A stretch of 64,000 nt of DNA from Polytrichum commune (GCA_950295325.1 OX485803.1:2170001-2234000), one strand, 5' to 3'. Shown: positions 1 to 13,077, counted from the stretch's first letter. A program made the numbers and translations. The notes: a model not told the origin generated them from the sequence alone.

Positions 1-870
1 CGGAGGACGGACAAGGACAAAATCACCTATAAGAACATTTTTATGCGGGTTGTGGGATTCTTTGGGTTCGTTGTGTGCAATTCCACATTAAGGATCTCTA
101 GAATCATCTCATAGTGTCATATAATTTTACACCGCATTGAACATGCTTGTGTTTGTCATGGTATATGTTGTTGATGGCCAAAAATTCAAGTTGTAGTTTC
201 GTGAGGTGTCAGGGGAAATGAATTATCAAATTCCTTAGCAAAATCTTTCTAGTAGGTGATGTAATCGTTCATTGGTTTACAATAAGTTTCATTTTCCAAA
301 CAATCGTTGTCCCAAATTTTAATGTATTTCTTTATAGCAACAAGAACATGGCCCAAATGATGCCTAATTTGAAGAACATTTGGCTCACCTTCGGGAATGA
401 GTAGGCGACCATGATCCCTATTCTTCCACATGCAAACTGAATTGTTCCACAACAACCACTCTAGATCAAGTGTAAATTATTGTACTAAAATACTTGCCAT
501 TCATCGTGGTCCACAGAGGACCTAAATTAATACAATCTCGTTCAACCCTTTAATCTTGTCAACATAACCTTTAATGAAAGATTTGAAATCAACAACCTCC
601 TGAACCAAATCCGAAAATAATAAAAGGAACAATGATTCCATTAAAAAATTCATGAGGTCGTCAAGAACAGACGTTTTTGCTGTTTTGAGTTGTTTAGACA
701 AATAGTTGAAATATCCGTCTATGTCTTCACGATTGTGACCAACAAGTAGAAATCCAACCTCTATCACTTGGAAACTCTTTCGGGCCGTCAACATGGATAA
801 TAATGTCATAATGTATTGATTTTTATTCTCCTTGGCCGTATTGTCAAGTTGTAAATATAATTTTCTTGGA
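1..870 (-). pseudogene. C-terminal part of a decayed DUF7869-type transposase-like gene (left copy)
   Basis: Read on the minus strand, the stretch ending near 840 encodes LYLQLDNTAKENKNQY, followed by a segment with VGHNREDIDGYF. These correspond to the LDNCTKDNK and VGHTHDDIDASF motifs of the much better preserved element at 61799-64000. Further downstream, at 249-455, the order WKNRDHGRLLIPEGEP matches WRQDNDGKCLLPDGDP of that copy. Stops and frame changes separate the blocks, so it cannot make the whole protein. The LDN and H-x-DDID acidic motifs suggest an RNase H-like transposase fold, but that is inference. The sequence runs off the left edge. The family name DUF7869 comes from memory of these motifs and was not searched. 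Confidence 0.6.
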
Positions 871-2044
871 AGAGATCAGACAACATCCAAGCCATTGATT
901 GATGATGGAATTGAAGAATGGCATTTGGAGGCCATACTGTAAACATATCAAAAATTAAAATGGTGTAGTTTGCATTGGGAGACCTCCCAATCAATACATA
1001 TAATTTGTAGCATAATTTATAGTGCCTGATATCTAGGTCCAACGCAATACATCAGGATGTCTCCCGATGCTCAAGTGTGAAAGAAAATGGAACACTCAAA
1101 AATAAAAATCAAATACTCAGTTGGATTTGTGTCGCGCACCACTCCATGAGGAGTGACCGAAACACCATGTGCACAAGGGGGACCCCGGAGTGACACCTGG
1201 GACTTGTGGCGCCGTTGGTGAGAGGGCCCCGGGCGTTGGGAATGCCTCCCACCCACGGAAACTAAGAGTCATGAGGGTAAGGCCATAAGCTATGCGTAGC
1301 TTATGGCGTGTGGATTCTGAAATACTCAAGAGGACCTCAATTGGAGGTGTGGGCTAGAAAATATGGCAATTTGAGTGGACGTTGTCCCAAGACAACGCCA
1401 TGGTACAACAGTGACCTGGGAGTGGCTCCTGGAACTGCCAAGGTTTGAACAGGCATAACTTCCTCAATACTTGTCCAATGGGGCAAGTGAGGATTCCATC
1501 GGCATCTATGGAAATGTAAATGACGATGAAGTGGTCGCTTGTTAGCATCAAACATCATACAAGGAAGTTATGTTGTTCTGAAGTTGTTGGGGGGCTTCTA
1601 ACCCCATGGGCTAATGTCTACTTGGCCCCAACTCTTGGTAGAGAGGCAAACGGTTTATGGACGGTGGGGTAGGGGCCCTACCAAAAGTCCTAGAGGCTTA
1701 TATGGGTGAGGCGTCGTGGCCGGCCAAACCCATCTGAGGCCGAACGGCACGGCCTCCACGGGCATTGGCCCAACATGGGTTCATAGTTGCCTAGTATGGT
1801 TCGGGTTGTTGTAGTGTTGCTTTGGCAACACGATGATCAACTAAATATTGGACTTCTATGGATGGATGTCCACATCTTAGCATTGGTTACCGATTAAGGG
1901 GTGAGTCCCAAATGCAAGTGTAAGAAGGTTGGTCCCCCTCTTATGAACTAAGAGGTCCGCGGTATGGGGAGCTAACCATTAGCATGGCGGAATGCGAAGG
2001 GTTAGCGCTCGTGACCCTTACTAGAATTGAAAAATGACCAAGTT
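871..2044. other. GC-richer insert or intron inside the left DUF7869-type pseudogene
   Basis: The stretch separates two parts of one decayed gene. From about 1117 to 2030 it is visibly richer in G and C than its surroundings. It contains a perfect hairpin (1282-1307). No coding similarity was recognised. It may be a separate non-autonomous element; terminal repeats were not found by eye. Confidence 0.3.
1282..1307. repeat. Perfect 11-bp inverted repeat with 4-nt loop
   Basis: GCCATAAGCTA and TAGCTTATGGC flank TGCG, giving a perfect short hairpin in otherwise unrecognised sequence. Confidence 0.8.
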
Positions 2045-2495
2045 AGTTAAAGGGGCTAGCAAGGGTTGCGACAATTTGCTCCATAAAGTTTTGCAAAATA
2101 ATCATTGATTGGTGGTTTGTCAAATAACTTTTGGAATCTCACAATGGAGGTTTTTCCGATGTGTGAAGGTACCTTGTCAAATACGATATAGTGAAGTTTT
2201 AATTTTTAGGCCACAAATTAGTTGTGTAATGAGCATATGCATCATTGTTGTGACCATGAATGATCATGCTAGTGAGGCTTACAAATAGCTAAAACAATCT
2301 TGCAATGGCTTTTGTTGCCACCAACAAACGAGGAATAGTTATGTTGTTGGTGTCCATTCATGGTATAGATTACAACATTAATTATAGTGATTGTTGTGTT
2401 TTTCAACTCCTTCATAAGATTCTTCCTCCCTTCAATTTTTTTTGATGTTCATGATAATGAGGTCCTTGTAGTGTTCACATTTTGAGCACTTTGGA
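2045..2495 (-). pseudogene. Middle part of the left DUF7869-type pseudogene
   Basis: Minus-strand reading gives, in order, CSKCEHYKDL (about 2490-2460), MIIHGHNNDAYAHY (about 2275-2235) and LFDKPPI...YFAKLYG (about 2125-2070). The right-hand copy has CTTCEKYKGL, MIAHGHGDAKYAHYG and LEKPPVYSSRALFDG in the same order. The blocks lie in different frames and are broken by stops. The spacing to the C-terminal part (below 870) is about 1.1 kb larger than in the right copy, where only about two dozen codons separate the same motifs, so an insertion or long intron lies between. Confidence 0.5.
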
Positions 2496-2499
2496 AAAT

Positions 2500-4084
2500 T
2501 GAAACAACCTTTATGGACGTCTCTCAGTTTGGAAGACATTGTTATGAAGGTTACTTACAATTGACTGAAAGACACTATGAATTCCAAAAGATTTGGAGGT
2601 TTGCAAATTATATGAAATTCAATTTATCAAATTTTATCAAATAATACACTTCTATTTTAGCTTTGGGAGGGTTCCGACCCTTGAACTAAACCAAATTATT
2701 TTTGTGCACAAACACATTATAAACAAAACAATGTAAACTATTTATGATATACAAATAAATTTTCATTTCTTAAGAGATTCTTATTTGCGGCCTAGCACTA
2801 TACCACGTCGACAAGCTATGATAGCACCGGGAGGCCTCCCCATGTAAGACATGATTATTTTTTTAGGAAGTATCATGGTCATAAAAACACCCGAAATGTA
2901 TCAGATTCACATATAATTTGGCCTACTAATCACATGTACAATAAATGTCACGCCTACCAAATCGTTTGTGATATATGCTCATAGGAGTTACAAATACCAA
3001 AAGATGAATGACAATGCACCGCAATGTGCAATTCATTGTCCTTTCTCGGCAAAAGTTCAATTGAGTTCCACTTCTTGGCAAATAATTCGTTCTTTATCTC
3101 AATGCAAGATAAAGAGACATGCAACGGTTGACATGACACATTGAGTCCAAAGAGAGGAACAAGAAAATGATCGTAATGAAGGACATTACTATTCAATTCA
3201 AAGATCTAGATGACACAAAGGTGGGCAGATAGATAGATATGAACTCCGGCCTTCTTCTAGGCTGGGGTGAATAGAGTGTCTGTTCGTCCTGACAATGAGC
3301 CAGTGCCCACATGACAAAGGGCCATTGGGAAAGGTGGGCACAAATGAAGAAGACGACAAAGCATAGGATGAGGGTGAGGATGAGGACGACTTTGCATTCA
3401 ACGAGGAGAGAAACACCACAATTGACGATTGGAATGCAAGGTTCTACAACGACAACAACAAGTAGGATGTTGTGAACGACAAAGAACCAAGTTATATTTG
3501 AATCGATCCACCACTTCGACATCTTTGAATTCAAGTAGTGTTTCGTAGAAAGGTTGATAGATTTTGCTGAAATTATTGTTTGTGATTTACTGTAATCATT
3601 TTTGAAGTTTTATTTTAACATATAATAAGGATAATGTGACAGCCACTTTGGTGCAATTTCTTCTATTTTCACTATAATGGTTGTTTTTGAACGATGAATT
3701 GTCCTGAATAATTTTCAAAGATGAAAATGAGATTAAGAAACCCACAGAACTTCCCAAACTTCATGTACAGCGGACAAAGTCATGATGTTTTGTGAATGAA
3801 TGTTTATTACCACATTATTAAATGCACGTTCACTTCAATTATTTTGTTTTAAAAAAAGTGTATTACATGGGCTAATCACATCCATAGTAATGTAGCATCG
3901 GGAGGCCTCCGGATACTACATTAGACATTTCGTTACCAAGTTCTCATTTGGGCTTACCAATAATTTGTAGCATATCATAGGATTCCTTAAAGAGCACTCA
4001 CCCAATATTCAACATTGGGAGGCCTCCCAATGCCAACGTGTTTACCCAACAACTTCACAAATTCTAAAATCTACTCACCTCACT
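2500..4084. other. Non-coding, decayed transposon interior
   Basis: AT-rich sequence between recognisable parts of the left DUF7869-type gene. Open stretches at 2954-3196 and 3193-3534 on the minus strand gave no recognisable protein. The stretch probably holds introns and eroded coding sequence of the same element. Confidence 0.3.
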
Positions 4085-4870
4085 AACATCCTCCCACATG
4101 AGATGAGCTGGGAGATGATGTCTATTTCCAATGCCTTTCATATGATGGGGTATTTGATTGGCATTCATGCGACTTATCAATTTCATAGTCTAATGTGCTT
4201 GGATTGTTCTTGCCTTGGGGACTTACATTCATTTGTTGCCATGAGTCGATGAACGCTTGCCGTTTTTGTACCTGTGCTCATAGGCCATAACAATGGCTTG
4301 AGTAATTCCACGAATTTTTACCAAGTACAAAGACAAAATGTTCTTACGTTACAATACCATTCCTTGTCTAGATGCCAAACTTTTGTATTCTACTAAGAAT
4401 CTTGGTACTCCATTACCTCTTTTTATCAAAGGACTTGCGCCAATAATTTACTCTAACAAGTTGGGTGGATGCCCATGGAAATAATTGACAATGGTTCTTT
4501 GAGCAATATTCATGAGCACTAACAACATGAATGGATCCTACATCGAGGAGACGGTGAATTTTGCGAACCTTATCTTATACCAATTTTTCCCCTGATGGAA
4601 CTCCAATAAGGAGTTTTCTTCATCCCGCTAATTAATAATTCTTTGCTCTACTGGAAGGATTTTCACATAAAAATTCCTCGAACTCAAAAAGTAAAAGACC
4701 ATTATCAAAATATGTTTCTATAAGAGGCCAAAATTTCATGGACCTTATTTGATCACCATGTCCAACCATTGCATTGACAACCATCATGCCAATGTGATTG
4801 GGACCTATTTTATCCATGACAAGAACCTCACCTAGTAAGCAAAGGTAGATGTGACACGTAGCCAACATAA
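4085..4870 (-). pseudogene. N-terminal part of the left DUF7869-type pseudogene
   Basis: The minus strand carries a Cys/His-containing block (EYCSKNHCQLFPWASTQLVR, about 4510-4450) of the kind found near the N-terminus of this family. Next come a block with THGNK (about 4240) and one with MNANQIPHHMKGIGN (about 4165-4120), which aligns with LADAMPHKTRTLSSGEK at the left end of the visible right-hand copy. An open stretch at 4632-4868 upstream may be more of the same gene but was not recognised. The frame is interrupted many times. Assignment rests on motif order and is weaker than for the C-terminal part. Confidence 0.4.
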
Positions 4871-5640
4871 TACCTAAATTATCCTTTAAGTTGGAAATTT
4901 CTATGACACCACTCTAGTCTAGAAGGGTAGGAATCTGCTTGGGAGTGTTTCGGGTTCATGGATATAGAATGCAATCCAATGGCATCCGATGATCATGGCG
5001 TTTCAAATTTTGAATTCATCACCTCAGTTAGTTCTTTGTCATCACATTCACATTTTGTCCTCTCATCTGCAATTGAATTTTCAATTTGTGCCAAAAAAAA
5101 ATTATAAAAAAAAATTGTTATCTCCTGATAGTTAATAGATGTCGCAAAAACCTCATTGCTACATATCTCAAGTTCTCTATTACCCATAGAATTGGTGAAC
5201 GTACACTATCACCAATACAATCTTCAATGTGTGGATAATTGATGACAAGCTAGTCAGGTCCACAAGGTTCTTGCTCACACATATTTAGAGGCCTAAAGTA
5301 AGTTAAGGAGGCCACAATGTTAGTGTTCACAACAATTTAGGGGTTTTCAAATGAATGAATCTAGAAGCAAATTTAGGGGATAATTCCACTAAGAGCAATA
5401 GGGTTAAGGGTTAGAAATCAACATTAAATAATGTTAGGAATTAATATTAATTGATATTAAAAATCAATATCATTGAAGCAATATTAGAAATCAATATTAG
5501 AGCAAAGAAAGAAAACATAAGATAAGTAATGTTAGAATCAACAAACACGAAGAGTGTCATCTTTGGACCAGCACAAAGTCAGGATGAGAACGTCGGGCCA
5601 AAAGACCAACACAAGCAGTGAGGGCAGGGGTGAGAGTAGA
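4871..5640. other. No feature recognised
   Basis: AT-rich intergenic sequence. Several near-repeats of a short word (aatattagaaatcaatatta) occur at about 5415-5500. Confidence 0.4.
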
Positions 5641-5659
5641 AACGAGAGTAATATCAATT

Positions 5660-6115
5660 GAGTGTAGAAGCAAAGATCAGCCTAAGTGCAAGGACGTGAA
5701 AGATCAAGCAAGGTGCATAAGAAAAATCAACTTGAGTATGAAAGCAACGACCAGCCTGAGTGCAAGGACTTGAAAGATTGAGCAAAGGCGAATAAGAAGA
5801 ATCATCATGAGTATGAAAAAAATGATCAGCCTGAGTGCGAGGATGTGAAGATCGAGCAAAGGCAATAAGAAGGATCAACCTGAGTACAAATGAAGATTAG
5901 CTTGAGTGTGAGAACGGGAAGATCTACCAATGACAAATTTGAAGATCAGCATCATAGCAAATTGCAATACCATCACAACAAAGTCGAGGGCAAAAATGAA
6001 CAAGGAAGGCTAGCCTAAGTGCAAAAGCGAAGATCGGCTTGAGAGTGAGCGCATGAAAGATCAAGCAAAGGCAAACGAAAAGATCAACAAGAACACGAGA
6101 GTGTAAAGACTAACA
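5660..6115 (+). repeat. Degenerate tandem repeat, unit about 70-75 bp
   Basis: The block GATCAGCCTGAGTGCAAGGA, then GTGAAAGATCAAGCAAAGGC, then AAGAAGATCAACATGAGTA recurs with drift from about 5670 to 5930. A second, weaker run lies at about 6005-6100. At least four units are visible. The open frame across it is a by-product of the repetition. Confidence 0.6.
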
Positions 6116-7930
6116 CATGTAGTAAGATCACCTAGGAAAAGGAAATGGGAGGAAAGAGACAATGAAGGCCAAGAAACAACTTCTTGGAGCACTTCTAGAA
6201 AATGTCCCAAACCTAGATATGTAGATCTTAGATGGCACATTACCGCATTGTTGGAAGTTTCTTTGGCATGAACCACCCAACCACGAGGTAAGATAAAGGA
6301 TCCTTACTCTTGCGCAAGAGCCCTTTATATACCTCCCCACCATGCCCGGTTGTCTTAAAATTTAACTAAAGTAAAAGCAAGTTCAACTATAATGAACTCT
6401 ATGCTTGTACTTTAAATTCATTCTAGACTACCGTTATCTTAGTTCTAGTCCAACATGTAACAATAGTGGCCCATGTTTCATGAAAGGAGATAAACACTCT
6501 TTTCAAAAAAGAGTGTTAAAAAAGCATTTAGGAAGAAAATAAGATTTAGCAAATTAAGGAAGTGGCATATGTTAGGCGTCATCTTCTACTATATATAGAG
6601 ATTAGAATAGTGTTAGCATACCTTATTCACGACGATAGGCTACACAAGAGCTAGGCCCTTTGTACCTTTATCATTTTGGAATACAAGAGCTTCAAGCTCA
6701 AACCTTCTTCTTAGTTATTTAAGGTAGAGGCAAAGTAATTGAAAGCATGGACATCATCAACTTGAAGTTGATTATGTTTGAAAGTTGATAAGTGTCATAC
6801 ATAGAAACTCACATGAGGTGAGATAGACATATGAGTTTGAAATTGAGTGTGATTGAGAATTTTGTAGGACTTACAAGAAGTGAGAGAAATTGTAAGTAAT
6901 GATATGTAATTATGTGAGGAGAGATCATAGAAGCACACTTGAGGTGAGAATAGTTACATTACAAAGTTGTGAGTGAAGTTAGATTCTTTAGAGACATTGA
7001 GGAGATTAATGGGAGAAAGAGGAAATTAAAGGATATTAGAATAAGAATGTATGAGGTTGCATATAAGGACATTGACAATTGAACATGTATCTTCCTAACT
7101 TAATGATTGCTATGAGTCTAAAAGTTAACAAGTTCTTGACATGAACCAAATCATATTAATTATGTGTATATCTATCATTCTGCTATCAGTCTTCTTATTA
7201 TATTGATTCTTGAACCTACGTTATCTACGTTTCATAATCATGATTGATTGCCTAAGGAAATTAAATACAATGACTAACATGAATATAAAAGGTGTTATGA
7301 TAAAAAAAAATTAATATGATAAAATTGAGTATATGAATATATTACCAATATTATTGATTGTACTTTCTAAAAATAGACTGTGTATGTTATAGCTAACATT
7401 AATAGAAATACATGATGGGCTAAAAACATAACATGATATATTTATAACTAGAACTAAGATACATTAAATTACACTAAGAATATATTGATGTTATTCATAA
7501 CTCAACTACCATACAACGATGAGTTGTACTAAAAATAAAATAAAATCCAATTATAGCAAAGATTGAAAGACAACTATTGTGAATGTGCTAAAATAGATTG
7601 TATTACGCATAATTGCGATTCCAAGAGTCATTGATATGATAAGGAGATTATCTATAAGGAAAATTGAGTAATTGAAAGGAATTACTAAGTTCGAAAGAAT
7701 GACTCAAAGAAACCTCCACAAGAGTTGACAAGAAAGTGGAAGGTTAGTAGAGGTATTACCACACAAGTAAAGAGGAAATTTTCTTTACATGAAAAGAGAG
7801 TGTCCAACAACAACTTTATTATTATTGAGTTGCTCTTCACACATGTTGTAACAGAAAGAAGTTCCGGTAATGGAGTCTAACAATTAGGAGATTAGAAATA
7901 AGGGTCGGGAGAGGATTTTTTTTGGAACAA
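6116..7930. other. No gene recognised; AT-rich intergenic
   Basis: No open frame longer than about 70 codons and nothing recognisable on either strand. Confidence 0.4.
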
Positions 7931-7937
7931 AAGGAAA

Positions 7938-8535
7938 TTGGGTTACTTACTAATCGAAGAGAAGAAATTACTTGTTACTTGGCTACCTACCGATTCGGAA
8001 GAAGAGTTAACTTGTTACTTGTTTACTTGGATACTTGGATACTTAGATACTTGCCACCAAGAAGAAAGGATAGTTTGTGATTTGTTACTTGGCTACTTAC
8101 CAATTTGGAAGAAGAGTTAACTTGTCACTTGGTTATTTGGTTACTTCGTTACTTGGATACTTAGCTAGTTGCCACCAAGAAGAAAGGATACTTGGTTACT
8201 TGGCTACTTGGAAACTTAGATAGTTGTCACCAAAATGAAACTTGTTACTCGGCAACTTGGTTACCTAAGATACTTAGCTACTTGAGAGAGAAAAGGGAAC
8301 TTGTTACTTGGTGACTTGGTTACTTAAGATATTTAGAGAGAAAATGAAACTTGTTACTTGGCTTCTTAGCATTTTGGAGGAGAAATTAACTTGCTATTTG
8401 GTTACTTATAGAAGAGACACTTGGCTATTTGCTCACTTGGTTAAGTTGTAAGGGAGGGTTACTCGTGGGGTTACTTAGATACTTGCATCACTAGGCTATT
8501 TGGAAACTCGATTACTTAAGATACTTAGTTATTTA
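7938..8535 (+). repeat. TACTTGG-type degenerate minisatellite
   Basis: The words TACTTGG, TACTTAG and GTTACTTGGCTACTT recur dozens of times, often 10-12 bp apart, interrupted by GAAGAAGAGTTAACTTG and AAGAGAAAATG spacers. The array drifts strongly and has no fixed long unit. The 60-codon open frame starting at 7938 is a consequence of the repeat. Confidence 0.7.
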
Positions 8536-11500
8536 TTTGAAGAAAAAGAGAGGCCAATTGCGGCACATGAAGACGACACAACACAACAACATACAAGGAG
8601 TAGTTGACATAATCAAGATCAATGTTTAGAAGTAACATTTGAGCCTAAAAATATAATTGCAACATGTGAAGAAGTTACAACGCTGCAATGCACGAGGAGA
8701 AGTGAACAAGATCTAGATCAATGCTTAGAAAATAACAATTGAGCTTAAAGAGACAACTGTGGCATATGAAGAAGTCCAACACAAGAAGAAAGTTACAAAC
8801 AAACAAATTGATAGGTTAGAAGCAACACTTGGTCAAACATGACTACTTAAAGAGATATCACTAAGAAAATAGTTCATTACAACAAAAGCGGACTTTAAAA
8901 GTCCATCATGATGAATACAAGGTAGAAGAGCGTTTAAAAGAAGAACAAAAACACCTACCAATGTAACAAGGGAAGACAACCAATAATAAATAACAACAAA
9001 TGACAAGGATATTAGAGTTATCCTTTAACTCAACCGGAGTTTTAGTAGGGAGTTGGTTGTTTCGCATGCATAACTTTTCATGTTCGGTAAGTTGTGGGTG
9101 CATGCTTGGAGTCAATGTGGAGGTTTGAACGAAGGACCTTCCATATTAGTTCATTGGGTACCAAACTCATTTTGGCATGCTCATGTTGAAGGAATGAAGG
9201 AAGAAAGACCCTAAGTTGTTATTGTGATCCTTAATCCAATGTGACATTAACCCTTATAGACACTATCTCAGTCTTCCTAGAGACTTAGTTCCCTGGGTTT
9301 GTTATTTTGAGTCATAGCAAAAACCTAACTACACCAAAGGTCGTAACTTTAATATGAAGTGCTTTGCATGGACTTCTGTGAGGTCATTCTCATATTAACC
9401 TCATCTTATTCAAGCTTTCAGGGGTCCTCCATACACTTCATAGGATTTCCTCCAATCTCTTAGATAGAATTGTTATCCTAGGATTCTTATCTTTGTTGTG
9501 AATCCTTAACATTGGCACCAATTTTGTCATCAACCCCTTTTAAGCAAAATAATTGTCATCATAAATTTCCTCCATTCTAAATGTTGTTGAGCCTCTACCA
9601 TTTTTGTCCTTTTGAAAGTGACAAAACAAATTGACAAATCAAAATAAAAGATAAGTACATTTGTTCCTCCAAATATTGCAAAATCCTCTTTTAGTATTTA
9701 CTAGATGTATCTACATTCTATGGAGTGCGTACACCTCAAATTTCTAGAAAAGATTTTGCACAAATTAATACTTATTTAAAATTTGCATGCAACATACCAA
9801 AAAATGTGAAATGTATAAGCATCAATATAGGTGTAACACATTCTTTGTAATAACGATTCACTCACATAAATACAATTTGTAATTTATACAAAGGTGATGG
9901 AATATGAACACCTATGAGAATCGCATTCATGTTGTGTTTTTGGACCTGAAAAACTAAGGATGGTGTTCTAAGGTACATGAAAAGACATATTGATATGTGT
10001 TAAAGGAAGTTGCGGAGGGAGTGATGGATGGATTTCGTGCCGCACATGTGATATTGACAGTGCACACATTTTGAGAGGTTTTTTGCGAATGAATTGTGGA
10101 AGTGGGCTCGTAGCGTTGTCGTAACATCTACAACGTGATCATAATGAAATGCCGGAGTGAAATTAGAAGTCTAATCTCTTAAAATGGTGATGACAGACAA
10201 ACAAATTCAACGGCAACCACTCATAATGCAATATAGTCTACACGTTCTCTACATAGAGTTATGATTTGTTAGGATGGTGTGATCATGTTGAGAATAGGAT
10301 ACATGGTGAGTTCTCCCATAGCCATGGCAAAACCCTGCTTTGTTGCGGAGCGAACATAAATCCCCCATGACTTGCAACAAGATTTAATGTACCATAATCT
10401 CTACTATCCCTTTCCAGTTTTCATCCACTTGTTATCCAATTTAATCCATACTCATGTAGAGCATATCCTAGTGTGAATTGACGAGTTGCCCAAACAGACA
10501 AGAGTTGCTATGTGTTTCTAACCCAAGTAAGCATGCATGGGTATGCATGCTTACTTGGAGATATGCATGGGTGTAACGGGCCAGGATGGCACATGCCCAA
10601 GCTAGTTATTATTACAACATCTGCTTCATGCAATAACCTTGTAGGCCCATAAATTTTAATTTCAAACTCTTCTCATATATATTTTACTATAACCGCTTCA
10701 TAAAATAACATGTAGGCCCTTCATAAACATGTGGATTGTTTCTCCTTCTTAAACTTGCAAGTTTGTGGAACTCTTCCCCCACAAATCCTGATGTAGAGAT
10801 CCCGTATTTGCCCCTTCATGTTCTTCAATAATCCATACGTTGCAATCTTGTGCAAAAACAATCCAAGAGATTTATATTGTATCGAATGTTACTAATGTAA
10901 GAAAATAAATTTTATGTACATGCTTTTGTAAAATGAACCGTTCAAGTGTGAAAATGAATGAGAATATAGTTGAAACGTAGATGTTGGTCATGGACCTCTG
11001 ATAATATCTTTTAGGGCACAAAATGTGAAAATTACATAGTATATTAAGATATTGTAAGCCACATTTTGGATATAAGCTAGAAGGCTCATAAACACAACCT
11101 CTACAACAAAATTACCAAATTCCATGCAAATGGTACTTTTGCGGCAATTTAATGCGAGTTGCATGTCATGCATGTGAACAAAGAAATGCTCCCCAAAAGT
11201 GATATAGTTTGGAAAATGTAACTTCAAAATCTCATTCCAAAACCTCGAATTACCCAAGCATGTTGTCTTTGTCACAAAATACACCTTATCCAAATTGTCA
11301 TGATTTTTAGTGCCATAAATAACTTGAGTTTGAATACTCTTTCATCTCGTGTCCAAATATCATGAAACCAAGCCGTGCACCCTTCTCTTGTAGGGTTTTC
11401 AAAGGGTATCAAACACGCCCCCATCGACCCCACGGTTTGTGAGGTCTCAACATGACAAAACAAACAAACAAATAAACTAATGGACTTAATATATAGACGT

Positions 11501-13070
11501 GAAATGTTTACATGTGGCATATATACTAACTATATATACGACACTCATCATCAACAAATAGGGAACTTGCAAGTTATTCCACTCATTGTTCATTGCCATT
11601 GCCACCGGCCTCCCTTTGAGATGGCTCCATCTACACCTTTTCAACAACTTTGTGACCCAAGAATCACATGATGACAAAAGTCAATTGTGGTTTATATAAA
11701 ATGAAAATCTAGATACTTTGAGCATCAAGGCTATTAGTATGGCGCAACTTGTAAGGCTATGCCTACGATGTGAATAATAATGGGAATATTCACTACATTC
11801 TAACACCCTTCGAAGTCAATCCAACTGTAGAGTCATGAAATTGGATCTTCATAACCAAATGATATGTCGATCACGGGAATACATGACATGAGTTGATGAC
11901 TTGAAGCATGTAATAAAATGTATTTGTAGATATATATTTTGGAGGTAGGAGGAGTTTATCCTATGCCCATATTATATGTTGCTCATATTTTTTTCTCATG
12001 TGACACACAATAATGTTCATACTTGTTTATAACACATAGTTGTGTAGATTATACAATTTTTGGTAGAGAAACTAATGCACTCCCTTTGGTGCACTTTTCC
12101 CAAATCTCAATGTTTAATGTGGTGTAGAAGTCCCTACCAAAACTTACATTTTTGAGAGACTTTAAGGACAATTCTAATGATGTTTTGAAAAGTGGGGTTG
12201 GGTTTACCACATTATTTATGATTCTCAATAGCATTTATAGGCAATCTCCCAATCAATGAATAACATAATGGTTATATTTATGAAAAATATTGACCTTCAA
12301 CCCTTGAATGGTTTTCCTCGAATATTTTTTCTCTATCCATGCAAAAAATAAGATAAGTAGGAAGTTAAAATTATCTAATTAATGTTTAGACACATTAAAC
12401 GTAAAGAACTCATAAGAACCTAGCACCTTGATTGTATCATTCATTTTGCAAATTTGATATGTGTATCACCAACTTAATGATTAGATGTGGTGGATATTAT
12501 TTTTGAAAAAAAAATTGTTTTTGTTGAACTAAACGACAAGCATTCAATTCCATCAACAAGTGTTATTTACACTCTATGCATATAAACAAAGTCTTTATGC
12601 ATCTTAAAATATGTCTTAAAGTATGAGCATCTCTACAAAACTTCCATGCAAGTTCATTTTATGAAGTGTTTTTTTGTTTTGCTTTTTCTTTGAATATGCT
12701 TACATAAACTCATAACCTTGTATAGTGGAAGGTCCAACCCTATGGATGTGATCTTTAACTTTGTGTCATCAATTTTGCTTCATGAGTGTTTCATGAATCA
12801 GGCTTCCAAATGTCATTTTACAACTGATCTTGAAACTACAGAAAACGTCAGGGATATCAAGGGTTAAAGGGTTTATCACTTAACATCAGTGACTTGGCTG
12901 GCTGAAGAGAAACACTCAAGGAGAATTCCATAGGTATCAAGAAGGAGAAGAAAGAAGGAGCAGAATAGGAAAGGAACCATTTGCTGCTGCCATACCAGTC
13001 TCCTGCATCAAGATCATTTTAAGAAGCAAACTGGGCATTGGCAATCCACCAAGGTATTACACAACATGAT
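8536..13070. other. Long gene-free stretch with scattered repeats
   Basis: AT-rich sequence. A copy of the 'ggagttggttgtttcgcatg' repeat lies at about 9020-9145 (see 23305-24020). Minus-strand open frames at 10988-11293 and 11272-11520 overlap and may be remnants of one decayed coding region, but I recognise nothing in them. No RNA gene was seen. Confidence 0.35.
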
Positions 13071-13077
13071 CTTTCCA

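Larger units (their letters stand above)
971..4031. repeat. Five scattered copies of a GGGAGGCCTCCC palindrome
   Basis: Palindromes built on GGGAGGCCTCC occur at 973-991 (one base off), 1051-1070 (decayed), 2827-2845, 3897-3914 and 4013-4032. The last is a perfect CATTGGGAGGCCTCCCAATG. The copy near 3897 sits in a longer imperfect hairpin that starts GTAGCATC and ends GATACTAC. All lie within the left pseudogene region. Confidence 0.65.

Noticed and set aside
3193-3534. Hydrophobic 113-codon minus-strand frame resembling a membrane protein
   Set aside because: Runs of Val/Leu come from GAC/GAG-rich plus-strand simple sequence. It lies in the interior of a decayed element.
10988-11520. Overlapping minus-strand frames with FENPTREGCTAWFHDIWTRD
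   Set aside because: They look somewhat protein-like, but no domain was recognised and two frames would be needed. Kept only as a note.
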